Assembly (NCBI GenBank): GCA_030690315.1
Contig: JAUYGY010000056.1
Coordinates: forward strand, 1 to 64,000
Direction of reading: 5' to 3'
DNA: 64,000 bases
Origin: Aequorivita sp.
GTDB lineage: Bacteria > Bacteroidota > Bacteroidia > Flavobacteriales > Flavobacteriaceae
Part shown: piece by piece, positions 40,227 through 48,676 of the stretch
Position numbering within the stretch: the stretch's first letter is position 1
Layout of the letters: each line of letters starts with the position of its first letter
Translations under genes and position numbers: made by a program
The notes under the pieces: generated by a model
The model's database searches: none
What the model was told of the DNA's origin: nothing
What the model saw: the letters and a program-made list of their open reading frames with translations, nothing else

Positions 40227-42287
40227 ATGAATCCCCTATTACAAAACTTCAACACCGCTCCTTTTTCAAAAATTGAAAACAAGCATTTCCATCCAGCCAT
40301 CAGCAAATTGATTGAAGAAACTAAGACTGAAATTGATGCAATTACATCAAATCCTGAAGTAGCTACTTTCAAAAATACGGTGGAATCACTGGAAAATACC
40401 GGCGAACAATTGGACCGCGCGACAAGTATTTTCTTCAACCTCAACAGTGCCGAAACCAATGATGAAATCCAAAAACTGGCACAGGAAATTTCGCCATTGC
40501 TTACCGAATTCAGTAATGATATGTTGCTGAACGAAGCTTTGTTTGAAAGAATAAAAGCGGTTTACAACCAAAAAGACACTTTAAATCTTTCCGAAGAACA
40601 GCAGATGCTTCTCGATAAAAAATACAAGGCATTTTCTAGAAACGGCGCCAATCTTTCGGAAGAAAAAAAGCTGCAACTTCGAAAAATAGATACCGAACTT
40701 TCAAAACTGAGCCTCACTTTTGGCGAAAACGTTTTGGCGGAAACCAATAAATTTGAACTTCATATTACAAATGAAAAAGACCTGTCCGGTTTGCCGGAAG
40801 GCGCAATTGAAGCAGCCGCCCAAACCGCAGCCGAAAAAGGAAAAGAAGGCTGGGTTTTCACTTTGGATTATCCAAGCTACGTTCCCTTTTTAACCTATGC
40901 TGACAATCGCGAGCTTCGCAAAAAAATGGCGATTGCTTTTGGTGCCCGCTGTTTTCATAATGACGAATTGGACAATCAGCAAAATGTCTTGCAGATTACA
41001 AACCTTCGTCACCAGCGTGCGAATCTTTTGGGCTATGAAAGTCACGCGCATTTTGTGTTGGAAGAAAGAATGGCGGAAACCCCAGAAAAAGTAAAATCAT
41101 TTTTAAATGAATTGCTTGAAAAAGCAAAACCCGCAGCACAAAAGGAATTTGATGAATTGACTGCCTTCGCGAAGGATTTGGACCGAATTGACCATCTGGA
41201 AAAATGGGATGGCGCTTATTATTCCGAAAAACTAAAACAGAAACTTTTCAATCTTGATGATGAAAAGCTAAAGCCCTATTTTGAATTGAAAAACGTAATC
41301 AATGGCATTTTCACAGTTGCAGAAAAACTATACGGACTTCGTTTTGAGGAAGTGCAAAACATAGACAAATACCACGATGATGTAAAAACATACGAGGTAA
41401 AAGACGATGAAGGCGAATTGACAGCCATCTTTTATGCAGATTTCCATCCACGTGCCGGAAAGCGAAATGGCGCTTGGATGACTTCCTATAAACCTCAGCA
41501 AATAAAGAATGGCAGGAACGACCGTCCACATATTTCAATAGTGTGCAATTTTACAAAACCTGTCCTGAGCGGAGTCGAAGGGCCTACGGCGAGCAAACCT
41601 TCACTTTTAACTTTCAATGAAGTAACTACTTTTTTCCATGAATTTGGTCACGCTCTTCATGGAATTTTGGCAAACACCCACTACCCCAGTCTTTCCGGCA
41701 CCAGCGTGTATTGGGATTTTGTGGAGTTGCCAAGCCAGATTTTGGAGAATTGGTGTTATGAAAAAGAAACGCTGGAACTCTTCGCAACACATTATAAAAC
41801 GGGAGAAATTATCCCAATGGAATACATTGAAAAGATAAAGGATTCCGCTACGTTTCACGAAGGAATGGCTACGCTACGGCAGTTAAGCTTTGGAATGCTG
41901 GATATGGCATGGCATGGCCCTTCGACTGCGCTCAGGACAGGCTTTTCCGGAATAAAAGATGTAAAAGCCTTTGAAGTAGCAGCTTTTGATGACACTCAAC
42001 TATATCCCGATGTAAAGGAAAACTGTATGAGCACGTCGTTTTCACATATATTCCAAGGCGGATATTCTGCGGGATATTATAGTTATAAATGGGCTGAGGT
42101 TTTGGATGCGGATGCTTTCGCCTTGTTTAAACAGGAAGGTATCTTCAATAAAAAAGTGGCGGATAGATTTAAAAACTTTGTGCTTTCGCAAGGCGGAACG
42201 TTGGACCCGATGGAACTGTACATAAAATTTCGAGGGCAAAAACCAGACCCTGAAGCGCTTTTGAAACGTGCGGGATTATTGCAATAG
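40227..42287 (+). CDS. M3-family metallopeptidase (oligopeptidase A / Dcp type)
   Basis: The 686-aa zinc oligopeptidase degrades peptides in the cytoplasm or periplasm. The zinc motif is HEFGH (FFHEFGHALHG) with the downstream glutamate region, preceded by YADFHPRAGKRNGAWM, and GGYSAGYYSYKWAEVLDADAF near the C-terminus. No signal peptide. Unusually, two 24-bp GC-rich repeats lie inside the gene, in frame: 41559-41582 encodes PVLSGVEG within NFTKP...SKPSLLTF, and 41918-41941 (inverted) encodes PSTALRTG within MAWHG...FSGIKD. Both sit in loops beside the active-site region; the frame stays open, so the enzyme may still be active. Confidence 0.93.
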   Translation: MNPLLQNFNTAPFSKIENKHFHPAISKLIEETKTEIDAITSNPEVATFKNTVESLENTGEQLDRATSIFFNLNSAETNDEIQKLAQEISPLLTEFSNDMLLNEALFERIKAVYNQKDTLNLSEEQQMLLDKKYKAFSRNGANLSEEKKLQLRKIDTELSKLSLTFGENVLAETNKFELHITNEKDLSGLPEGAIEAAAQTAAEKGKEGWVFTLDYPSYVPFLTYADNRELRKKMAIAFGARCFHNDELDNQQNVLQITNLRHQRANLLGYESHAHFVLEERMAETPEKVKSFLNELLEKAKPAAQKEFDELTAFAKDLDRIDHLEKWDGAYYSEKLKQKLFNLDDEKLKPYFELKNVINGIFTVAEKLYGLRFEEVQNIDKYHDDVKTYEVKDDEGELTAIFYADFHPRAGKRNGAWMTSYKPQQIKNGRNDRPHISIVCNFTKPVLSGVEGPTASKPSLLTFNEVTTFFHEFGHALHGILANTHYPSLSGTSVYWDFVELPSQILENWCYEKETLELFATHYKTGEIIPMEYIEKIKDSATFHEGMATLRQLSFGMLDMAWHGPSTALRTGFSGIKDVKAFEVAAFDDTQLYPDVKENCMSTSFSHIFQGGYSAGYYSYKWAEVLDADAFALFKQEGIFNKKVADRFKNFVLSQGGTLDPMELYIKFRGQKPDPEALLKRAGLLQ
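41559..41582. repeat. REP-like repeat inside the M3 peptidase gene, copy 1
   Basis: Starts CCTGTCCTGAGC and ends GTCGAAGGG. CAAAACCT before it and CAAACCT after it (41595) look like a short target duplication. Confidence 0.85.
41918..41941. repeat. REP-like repeat inside the M3 peptidase gene, copy 2 (inverted)
   Basis: Starts CCCTTCGACTGC and ends CAGGACAGG; it is the reverse complement of copy 1 with one mismatch. Confidence 0.85.
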
Positions 42288-42331
42288 GCTTAAAGCTTAA
42301 AGCCTAAAGCTTTAAGCTTTAAGCCTATTGC
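42281..42331. terminator. 22-bp perfect inverted repeat, bidirectional terminator
   Basis: Arms 42281-42302 and 42310-42331 are exact complements around a 7-base loop; the left arm contains the M3 peptidase stop codon. The same bases form a period-7 array (GCTTAAA, GCTTAAA, GCCTAAA, GCTTTAA, GCTTTAA). It lies between convergent genes. Confidence 0.75.
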
Positions 42332-42345
42332 ATATTTCCTGTTTA

Positions 42346-43791
42346 CTAATTCAATATGAATTTCGTTGTAAACGCATGTCCATTTTCCAAAGTGAAATGC
42401 GCAATATAAAATCCTTGGGCAAATTGCTGCAGTTGCACGCTTCCTTCTTCATTGTTCATTACTTCAGAAAATATTTTTTGCCCTGCCACATTGTAAACAG
42501 AAATTTCCTTTACGTTTGAAACCGTATTGTTCAGACGGTAATTCAAGGTCTTATCTTTTACAAAAACACGGATGGCATTTTCAGAAAAATCATCTACTGA
42601 AAGTATTTGCGGTTTTGCGGCTTCAATCAAAAACTCCAATCCCAGTTTTGCAAACTTAACGGAATGCTCTGGGGTGTTGAAAAAAGAATACGTATCAGCG
42701 GAAGTATGAATATTGGGATTATGCTCTCCAAAATCGGCTTCAAATGGAAAAGCCGCAGCAAAGCCATTGTCGGCCCAACTTGCATGGTCTGAGCAGCCGT
42801 AACCACATTCTGTATAATTGTAGGTGAAACTATGCGCGCCCGATGCGTTGTAATTGTCCATCAATGCAGCTAAATAATTATTTAATGTTGAGCTATTGTA
42901 CCAGTCTGTGGTTAAGTAAATATCGCTATTGGAACCTTGGTAGCCAGTCATATCAAACTGCACATAAGCTGCCACGTTAATACCATTATTTGCGTATTCC
43001 TCAGCAATTTCCGCAGAGCCCACAAGCCCTATTTCCTCGGCAGCAAAAGCCATAACCTCAATTGTGCGGTTTGGCACAAAGTCCTTTTCCAATAAAACGC
43101 GTACCATTTCATTTAATGATGCGATGCCCGAAGCATTGTCATCGGCTCCAGATGAATCATTGTTACTTGGGGAGGCGGTTGAGTCTATATGCCCGCCAAT
43201 AATCACAAATTCATTTGGGGTATTGGCACCGTCAATGGTTAATATAACGGAAGGCATTGGAGTGTTCACATGTTCATAAATACGGGTGTGCACATCCGTT
43301 CTTCCGGAAGCAAGGATCATAGCATCCCATTTTGCCTGTTGGTCTAAAACCGCTTGTTCTGCTTGCGGTTTGTTGTGGTAACGGGTTCCGTAACTTTGCA
43401 GATCCAAAATGTCGTTTTCAATATTGGTGCCGTCCACCAAATCCAAACATTCATTAACAAATGTGGTTTCGGTTATTGTAAAATCGACAAGTGGATTTCG
43501 GTTTGCAGTACGATCTAAAGCCTGAATAGCCTTTTCTTCGGAAGCTCTAAAAATATAACCCGGCCCGTGGGTTTTTACATTGTCATGGATTTTATGGATT
43601 AATTCTTCGGAAATTAGTACCGCAGCCTGAGTGTGCTTACTCTCAAAAATTGTAATTTCATTTGGGAATAGTTCTTTAATTGAAACGGCATCTGTTGCAT
43701 CCATAGTGGCATAAACAGATGTTCCTTGCTGGGCAATTGCCACGGCAGAAAATAATAGGAACGCAACTATTCCTGAAGTAAACTTTTTCAT
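42346..43791 (-). CDS. Secreted M28 aminopeptidase with T9SS sorting tail
   Basis: The 481-aa zinc aminopeptidase has a signal peptide (1-20), a propeptide, and the M28 catalytic domain (about 110-390): first His/Asp in GGHIDST, second Asp in GADDNASG, catalytic Glu pair FAAEEIGLVG, and the last His in NIHTSADT. It resembles leucyl aminopeptidases of the Vibrio/Aeromonas type. The end (about 405-481) is a T9SS tail (VYNVAGQKIFSEV ... GFYIAHFTLENGHAFTTKFILN). It would release N-terminal residues from peptides outside the cell. Confidence 0.92.
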   Translation of the reverse strand: MKKFTSGIVAFLLFSAVAIAQQGTSVYATMDATDAVSIKELFPNEITIFESKHTQAAVLISEELIHKIHDNVKTHGPGYIFRASEEKAIQALDRTANRNPLVDFTITETTFVNECLDLVDGTNIENDILDLQSYGTRYHNKPQAEQAVLDQQAKWDAMILASGRTDVHTRIYEHVNTPMPSVILTIDGANTPNEFVIIGGHIDSTASPSNNDSSGADDNASGIASLNEMVRVLLEKDFVPNRTIEVMAFAAEEIGLVGSAEIAEEYANNGINVAAYVQFDMTGYQGSNSDIYLTTDWYNSSTLNNYLAALMDNYNASGAHSFTYNYTECGYGCSDHASWADNGFAAAFPFEADFGEHNPNIHTSADTYSFFNTPEHSVKFAKLGLEFLIEAAKPQILSVDDFSENAIRVFVKDKTLNYRLNNTVSNVKEISVYNVAGQKIFSEVMNNEEGSVQLQQFAQGFYIAHFTLENGHAFTTKFILN

Positions 43792-43930
43792 TGGGAGAAT
43801 TATAAGGTTAAAGACGTAAAATTAAAATATCTGTTGAATTTAATTCCATATTCGCAAAGTTTAACTATTTAAACCTAAAATATTTTAAACTAAACTGTTG
43901 AGCTTTTCGTATATGTTCTATAAACTTCCC

Positions 43931-43938
43931 TATTTTTG
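43931..43938 (+). promoter_or_regulatory. Candidate -7 element of the second ECF sigma gene
   Basis: TATTTTTG (TAnnTTTG) lies 23 bases before the TTG start; no good -33 partner was found at standard spacing. Confidence 0.4.
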
Positions 43939-43960
43939 AAATAGGCTAAACACTATTCTT

Positions 43961-44509
43961 TTGGAACTACTGAATCCCGACAAATGGGTTGACAAATATG
44001 CAGATTACCTTTACAATTATACCATTGTAAGGGTAAACGACCACATAGTTGCACAAGACCTTATTTCTGAAACATTTTTGGCAGGGTTGAAATCGAAAAA
44101 CAACTTTAAGGGTGAGGCTACTGAACGCACGTGGCTTATTTCAATTTTAAAGCGAAAAATAATTGATTACTACCGTAAAATTAATTCCAGTAAAGGAAGG
44201 GCGGAGGTACATATTTCATATCGCGACGATGATTCTGAAGGCGATTGGCTTGAGGAAAACGCCGCCGATCCTTTTGACAAAAACGCCGAGGACAAAATGG
44301 AAAATGAGGAATTGGGGCTGGCAATTTTTGAGTGCCTGGACAAACTGCCCAAAAAGCAAGCAAGCATTTTTAAAAAGAAAACCATTGAAAATATGGATAC
44401 CGAAGCCATCTGTAAAGAATACAATATTACGCCGTCTAACCTTTGGGTAATAATTCACCGGGCACGCAAATCAATGGTTGAGTGTCTTGAGGAAAATTGG
44501 TTCAACTAA
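43961..44509 (+). CDS. ECF RNA polymerase sigma factor (second)
   Basis: The 182-aa protein, starting with TTG (MELLNPDKWVDKYADYLYNYTIVRV), has sigma region 2 (VAQDLISETFLAGLKSKNNFKGEATERTWLISILKRKIIDYYRK) and region 4 (LPKKQASIFKKKTIENMDTEAICKEYNITPSNLWVIIHRARKSM). The pattern fits the group of Bacteroidota ECF sigmas linked to a small Cys/His-containing downstream protein. No ATG occurs near the start, so TTG is most likely. The next gene begins 5 bases behind. Confidence 0.9.
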   Translation: MELLNPDKWVDKYADYLYNYTIVRVNDHIVAQDLISETFLAGLKSKNNFKGEATERTWLISILKRKIIDYYRKINSSKGRAEVHISYRDDDSEGDWLEENAADPFDKNAEDKMENEELGLAIFECLDKLPKKQASIFKKKTIENMDTEAICKEYNITPSNLWVIIHRARKSMVECLEENWFN

Positions 44510-44514
44510 GAATT

Positions 44515-44766
44515 ATGAAGTTTATGAAATGTGATGAAGCCGTTCACGTATGTGACAAAAGCCAATATAAAGAAGCTAGCTTCTTCGAAAAATTAAAATT
44601 TAAAATGCACATCCTTATATGTAGCTTCTGCCGAGGCCATGCAAAACGAAACAGCAAGCTTACAGAAACGATGAAAACCGCAAATATAAAAACGCTCTGC
44701 CCTGAAGAAAAGCAACAATTAAAAACCAGAATTCAGGAAGAAATGAAAAATGGACAACAGTTCTAA
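44515..44766 (+). CDS. Small Cys/His protein, probable zinc-binding anti-sigma
   Basis: The 83-aa product starts at ATG 44515 (a GTG-less extension to 44497 lies in the sigma gene end). It has MKCDEAVHVCDKSQY and HILICSFCRGHAK, i.e. two Cys-His groups including C-x-x-C-x-x-x-H, a layout close to the ZAS/zf-HC2 anti-sigma domains but without a membrane helix. It is probably co-transcribed with the sigma gene, whose partner it may be. Its last four bases overlap the convergent UbiA-like gene. Confidence 0.72.
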   Translation: MKFMKCDEAVHVCDKSQYKEASFFEKLKFKMHILICSFCRGHAKRNSKLTETMKTANIKTLCPEEKQQLKTRIQEEMKNGQQF

Positions 44767-45581
44767 AGCTGTTCAAATAGGATGAAAAGTGCATACCAAA
44801 GTATTGGCAGCCCTTCCACCCAAAAAGAGGAAAAGTAACGCGTCTGTTCCTTTTTTGAAATAACTATAAGCCATCCCAAAACCACACAAAAAACTAGCAA
44901 GCTTAGTATATATGCCACCGCATAATCTTGCTTAAAAAATTCAAAAACCAGGCAGAGCAACAAAACCCCTTCCCCTATCAATTTTGTGGTTTTCACCCCA
45001 AGCTGCTGTGGCAGCGTTTTAAGATATAGTGAATCATAGGGTACATCGCGGATTTCAAAAGGTAGAATAAGCGCAATTACAATCATAATCCTTTGAAAAA
45101 AAGTAAGCAATAAATCGCCCGAAATGCTCACTTCCGCTGCAACTACTGGAACAATTACCGTAACTCCCGCCCATATAAAAGCTACTACAAAAATCTTTAT
45201 TCCAGCAAATCTCCTTAAACTCTTACTTCCCGCAAAAGGGACCGCATAAAAAAAAGTTGCCAATCCAAACCCTGCGGTAACCAAAAGGGTGATTATATTA
45301 AGCTGAAACGCAATAATCCCCAATAAAACGAAACACACCGCCGAAAAAACCTGGATCGTTTTTAAGGATTTTGTTAACCTTCGATGGTACAAACCTGCAA
45401 TTTTAGAGTATTTCACAAAATTATAACCCGTTAAGGCCCCGAGAAAGATAAACGGCCAAAGGGCGCTGGGAACGTTTAAGTCGTATTCCAATACCGTAAT
45501 AGCCAATAGCGCAACCACAGCCAAAGCAACGTGGATGCTACTGTTTATATAAAAAGCAAATACAGCCCTCAAAATCTTCAT
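44763..45581 (-). CDS. UbiA-like prenyltransferase-family membrane protein
   Basis: The 272-aa protein has eight or nine predicted membrane helices. It keeps a UbiA-type second motif (EIRDVPYDSLYLKTLPQQLGVK, about 195-216), but the first Asp-rich motif (NDxxDxxxD) is replaced by GYNFVKYSKIAGLYHRRLTKSLK, so the usual pair of Mg-binding aspartates is incomplete. UbiA enzymes attach prenyl chains to aromatic rings (quinones, haem). With the first motif lost, another acceptor or a non-enzymatic role is possible. Confidence 0.72.
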   Translation of the reverse strand: MKILRAVFAFYINSSIHVALAVVALLAITVLEYDLNVPSALWPFIFLGALTGYNFVKYSKIAGLYHRRLTKSLKTIQVFSAVCFVLLGIIAFQLNIITLLVTAGFGLATFFYAVPFAGSKSLRRFAGIKIFVVAFIWAGVTVIVPVVAAEVSISGDLLLTFFQRIMIVIALILPFEIRDVPYDSLYLKTLPQQLGVKTTKLIGEGVLLLCLVFEFFKQDYAVAYILSLLVFCVVLGWLIVISKKEQTRYFSSFWVEGLPILWYALFILFEQL

Positions 45582-45657
45582 TTGCCAAAAATAATTAAAG
45601 TGTGGCTACCTTTATATTTAGTTGAAAAATAAAATTTTTCAGATACTTAAAAGCGAA

Positions 45658-45685
45658 TTGTTTTAGGTTAAATATTGTAATTTTG
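45658..45685 (+). promoter_or_regulatory. Promoter of gcvP
   Basis: TTG (45658-45660), 17 bases, TAATTTTG (45678-45685), matching TTG/TAnnTTTG. The -7 box contains the TTG at 45683 that would otherwise be read as an upstream gcvP start. Confidence 0.6.
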
Positions 45686-45709
45686 CGACCTAAATTCAAA
45701 CCCGAATTA

Positions 45710-48559
45710 ATGAATACAGATTCTTTTGCTTTAAGGCATATCGGTCCCCGGGAAAACGACCTTCCCGAAATGCTCAAAACCATTGGTGTAAGCTCTATAG
45801 ACCAACTAATTTACCAAACCGTTCCAGACGATATTTTGCTGAAAAAAGCACTCGATTTGGACACAGCGATGAGCGAGCAGGAATACCTGGAGCACATTAC
45901 GGAACTTTCCTCAAAAAATAAACTTTTCAAAACATATATTGGGCTTGGGTATCACCAGTCTAACTTGCCTCCCGTAATCCAACGAAATATTTTGGAAAAC
46001 CCGGGATGGTACACGGCTTACACGCCATACCAAGCAGAGATTGCCCAAGGCAGGCTGGAAGCATTGTTGAATTTCCAAACCGTAATAACAGATTTAACCG
46101 GAATGGAGCTTGCAAATGCCTCCCTTTTGGACGAATCAACCGCCGCCGCCGAAGCAATGGCCTTGCTTTATAACGTCCGCGAAAAAGAAAAAAAACAAAA
46201 TAACGCCGCGAAGTTTTTTGTTTCCGAAGAAGTGCTGCCGCAAACCCTTTCCGTTCTTGAAACGCGATCCATTCCTTTGGGAATTGAATTGGTAGTTGGC
46301 AAACACGAAGATTTTGATTTTTCAGATGAATTCTTTGGAGCAATCCTTCAATATCCAAGCAGAACCGGAAAGGTTTACAACTATAAAGATTTCATAGAAA
46401 AAGCGAACGAAAACCATATAAAAGTTGCCGTTGCCGCAGACATCTTAAGCCTTGTGCTGCTGGAATCTCCAGGTAATTTTGGAGTGGATGTAGTTGTTGG
46501 AACTACACAACGTTTCGGAATTCCGTTAGGTTATGGTGGGCCACATGCGGCTTTCTTCGCCACAAAGGATGAATACAAAAGAAGTATTCCCGGAAGAATT
46601 ATTGGTGTTACCAAAGATACCGACGGCAACCGTGCCTTGCGGATGGCACTGCAAACAAGGGAACAACACATTAAGCGCGATAAAGCAACTTCAAACATTT
46701 GCACCGCTCAGGTTTTATTGGCGGTTATGGCTGGAATGTATGCCGTTTATCACGGGCCGGAAGGTTTAAAGTATATTGCGAAAAAAGTCCACAATGGGGC
46801 GGCTACGCTTGCAACCGCTTTGGAAAAATTGGGATTTGAGCAAATAAATGAAACTTATTTTGATACCATCGCCATTAAGGCCGACGCCACAAAAATTAAG
46901 TTTTTGGCTGAAGCGAAAGAAGTGAATTTCTACTATCCCAATAATGAAACGGTTTCCATTTCAATCAACGAAACCACTACTGTAAAGGATTTAAACAAAA
47001 TAGTTTCAATTTTTTCCGAAGCCACTAAAAAGGATTTCCAAAAGATTACTGAATTGGAAACTGGGAATAAAATCCCAAAAGAAGTTGCCCGTAAAACCGA
47101 GTTTCTGCAACAGGAAGTTTTCAACAAATACCACAGCGAAACCGATTTGATGCGCTACATCAAAAAACTGGAACGCAAAGATCTTTCGTTGAACCACTCT
47201 ATGATTTCATTGGGTTCGTGCACCATGAAATTAAACGCCGCTGCGGAAATGCTGCCGTTAAGCGACCCAATGTGGGGCAATATGCACCCTTTCGTTCCCA
47301 TGGAACAAGCGGAAGGCTATCAGATAGTTTTGAAAAAACTGGAAAAACAACTTACTGAAATCACTGGTTTTGCAGGGACTTCCCTTCAACCAAACAGTGG
47401 TGCACAGGGTGAATATGCAGGCTTGATGGTGATTCGTGCCTATCACGAATCTCGCGGGGAAAATCATAGAAACATTTGCTTGATACCTTCTTCCGCCCAC
47501 GGAACAAACCCGGCAAGTGCCGTTATGGCAGGAATGCAAGTGGTTGTTACAAAATCTACCGATGAGGGAAATATTGATGTGGATGATTTACGCGAAAAAG
47601 CAATAAAATACAAAGACAATCTTTCCTGCTTGATGGTTACATACCCATCAACACACGGAGTTTATGAATCTGCGATTCGTGAAGTAACAAGTATTATTCA
47701 CGAAAACGGAGGGCAGGTTTATATGGACGGCGCAAATATGAATGCCCAAGTTGGCTTGACAAATCCAGGTGCTATTGGTGCTGATGTTTGCCATTTGAAC
47801 CTTCACAAAACGTTCGCTATTCCTCACGGCGGTGGCGGTCCGGGCGTTGGACCAATTTGTGTTGCGAAACAACTAGTGCCGTTTCTACCTTCAAACCCTG
47901 TTATACAGACTGGAGGCGACAAAGCTATTACAGCCGTTTCCGCAGCGCCTTATGGCAGCTCGTTGGTTTGCTTGATTAGCTACGCCTACATTTGTATGCT
48001 TGGAGTAAATGGTTTGAAAAAAGCCACACAATATGCTATTTTAAATGCCAATTACATCAAAGAAAAATTGAACGGCCATTACGAAGTGCTTTACGCAGGC
48101 GAACGTGGTAGGGCTGCCCACGAAATGATTGTGGATTGCCGCCCATTCAAAGCGAAAGGAATTGAAGTAACCGATATCGCAAAACGATTGATGGATTACG
48201 GCTTCCACGCGCCAACGGTTTCTTTCCCAATAGCAGGAACATTGATGATTGAGCCTACGGAAAGCGAAAGTAAGATGGCTTTGGACCAATTTTGTGATGC
48301 GATGATTTCCATCAGAAAGGAAATTGAAGCAGCAGATAAGAACGACACAAACAACGTTTTGAAAAATTCGCCCCACACCTTGCAAATGCTAACTACAGAT
48401 GCTTGGGATTTCCCATATAGCAGACAGGAAGCGGCATTTCCATTGGAGTATATTGCAGACAATAAATTCTGGCCTTCAATTAGAAGGGTAGATGATGCTT
48501 ATGGCGACAGGAATTTGATTTGCACCTGTAACCCGATTGAAGCTTATATGGAAGCTTAA
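45710..48559 (+). CDS. gcvP: Glycine dehydrogenase (decarboxylating), P-protein
   Basis: The PLP enzyme of the glycine cleavage system decarboxylates glycine and passes the aminomethyl group to GcvH. The single-chain (fused P1/P2) form is 949 aa from ATG 45710; the frame is open to 45683, but that TTG is inside the promoter's -7 box. Seen: N-terminal FALRHIGPRENDLPEM, MELANASLLDESTAAAEAM, GSCTMKLNAAAEMLP, SSAHGTNPASAVMAGM and the PLP-lysine region HLNLHKTFAIPHGGGGPGVG. It is transcribed alone. Confidence 0.97.
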   Translation: MNTDSFALRHIGPRENDLPEMLKTIGVSSIDQLIYQTVPDDILLKKALDLDTAMSEQEYLEHITELSSKNKLFKTYIGLGYHQSNLPPVIQRNILENPGWYTAYTPYQAEIAQGRLEALLNFQTVITDLTGMELANASLLDESTAAAEAMALLYNVREKEKKQNNAAKFFVSEEVLPQTLSVLETRSIPLGIELVVGKHEDFDFSDEFFGAILQYPSRTGKVYNYKDFIEKANENHIKVAVAADILSLVLLESPGNFGVDVVVGTTQRFGIPLGYGGPHAAFFATKDEYKRSIPGRIIGVTKDTDGNRALRMALQTREQHIKRDKATSNICTAQVLLAVMAGMYAVYHGPEGLKYIAKKVHNGAATLATALEKLGFEQINETYFDTIAIKADATKIKFLAEAKEVNFYYPNNETVSISINETTTVKDLNKIVSIFSEATKKDFQKITELETGNKIPKEVARKTEFLQQEVFNKYHSETDLMRYIKKLERKDLSLNHSMISLGSCTMKLNAAAEMLPLSDPMWGNMHPFVPMEQAEGYQIVLKKLEKQLTEITGFAGTSLQPNSGAQGEYAGLMVIRAYHESRGENHRNICLIPSSAHGTNPASAVMAGMQVVVTKSTDEGNIDVDDLREKAIKYKDNLSCLMVTYPSTHGVYESAIREVTSIIHENGGQVYMDGANMNAQVGLTNPGAIGADVCHLNLHKTFAIPHGGGGPGVGPICVAKQLVPFLPSNPVIQTGGDKAITAVSAAPYGSSLVCLISYAYICMLGVNGLKKATQYAILNANYIKEKLNGHYEVLYAGERGRAAHEMIVDCRPFKAKGIEVTDIAKRLMDYGFHAPTVSFPIAGTLMIEPTESESKMALDQFCDAMISIRKEIEAADKNDTNNVLKNSPHTLQMLTTDAWDFPYSRQEAAFPLEYIADNKFWPSIRRVDDAYGDRNLICTCNPIEAYMEA

Positions 48560-48573
48560 AAAAGTTTACAGTC

Positions 48574-48638
48574 GCAGTATTCAGTAGTCAGTTTTAAAAC
48601 GAAATTAATTTACTGAATACTGCCACTGAATACTGAAC
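48574..48638. repeat. Period-7 words forming a 13-bp inverted repeat
   Basis: Arms 48574-48586 and 48611-48623 are exact complements (core CAGTATTCAGTA). Both arms are made of 7-bp words (CAGTATT, CAGTAGT, CAGTTTT; TACTGAA, TACTGCC, ACTGAAT). It follows gcvP and may end its transcription. Confidence 0.75.
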
Positions 48639-48676
48639 ACTTTTTTTTCCGTATTTTTAACGATAATTTCCAATTT

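Noticed and set aside
45683..45709. Upstream TTG start for gcvP
   Set aside because: The TTG is part of the TAATTTTG -7 box; family members start at the MNTDSFALRHIG methionine.
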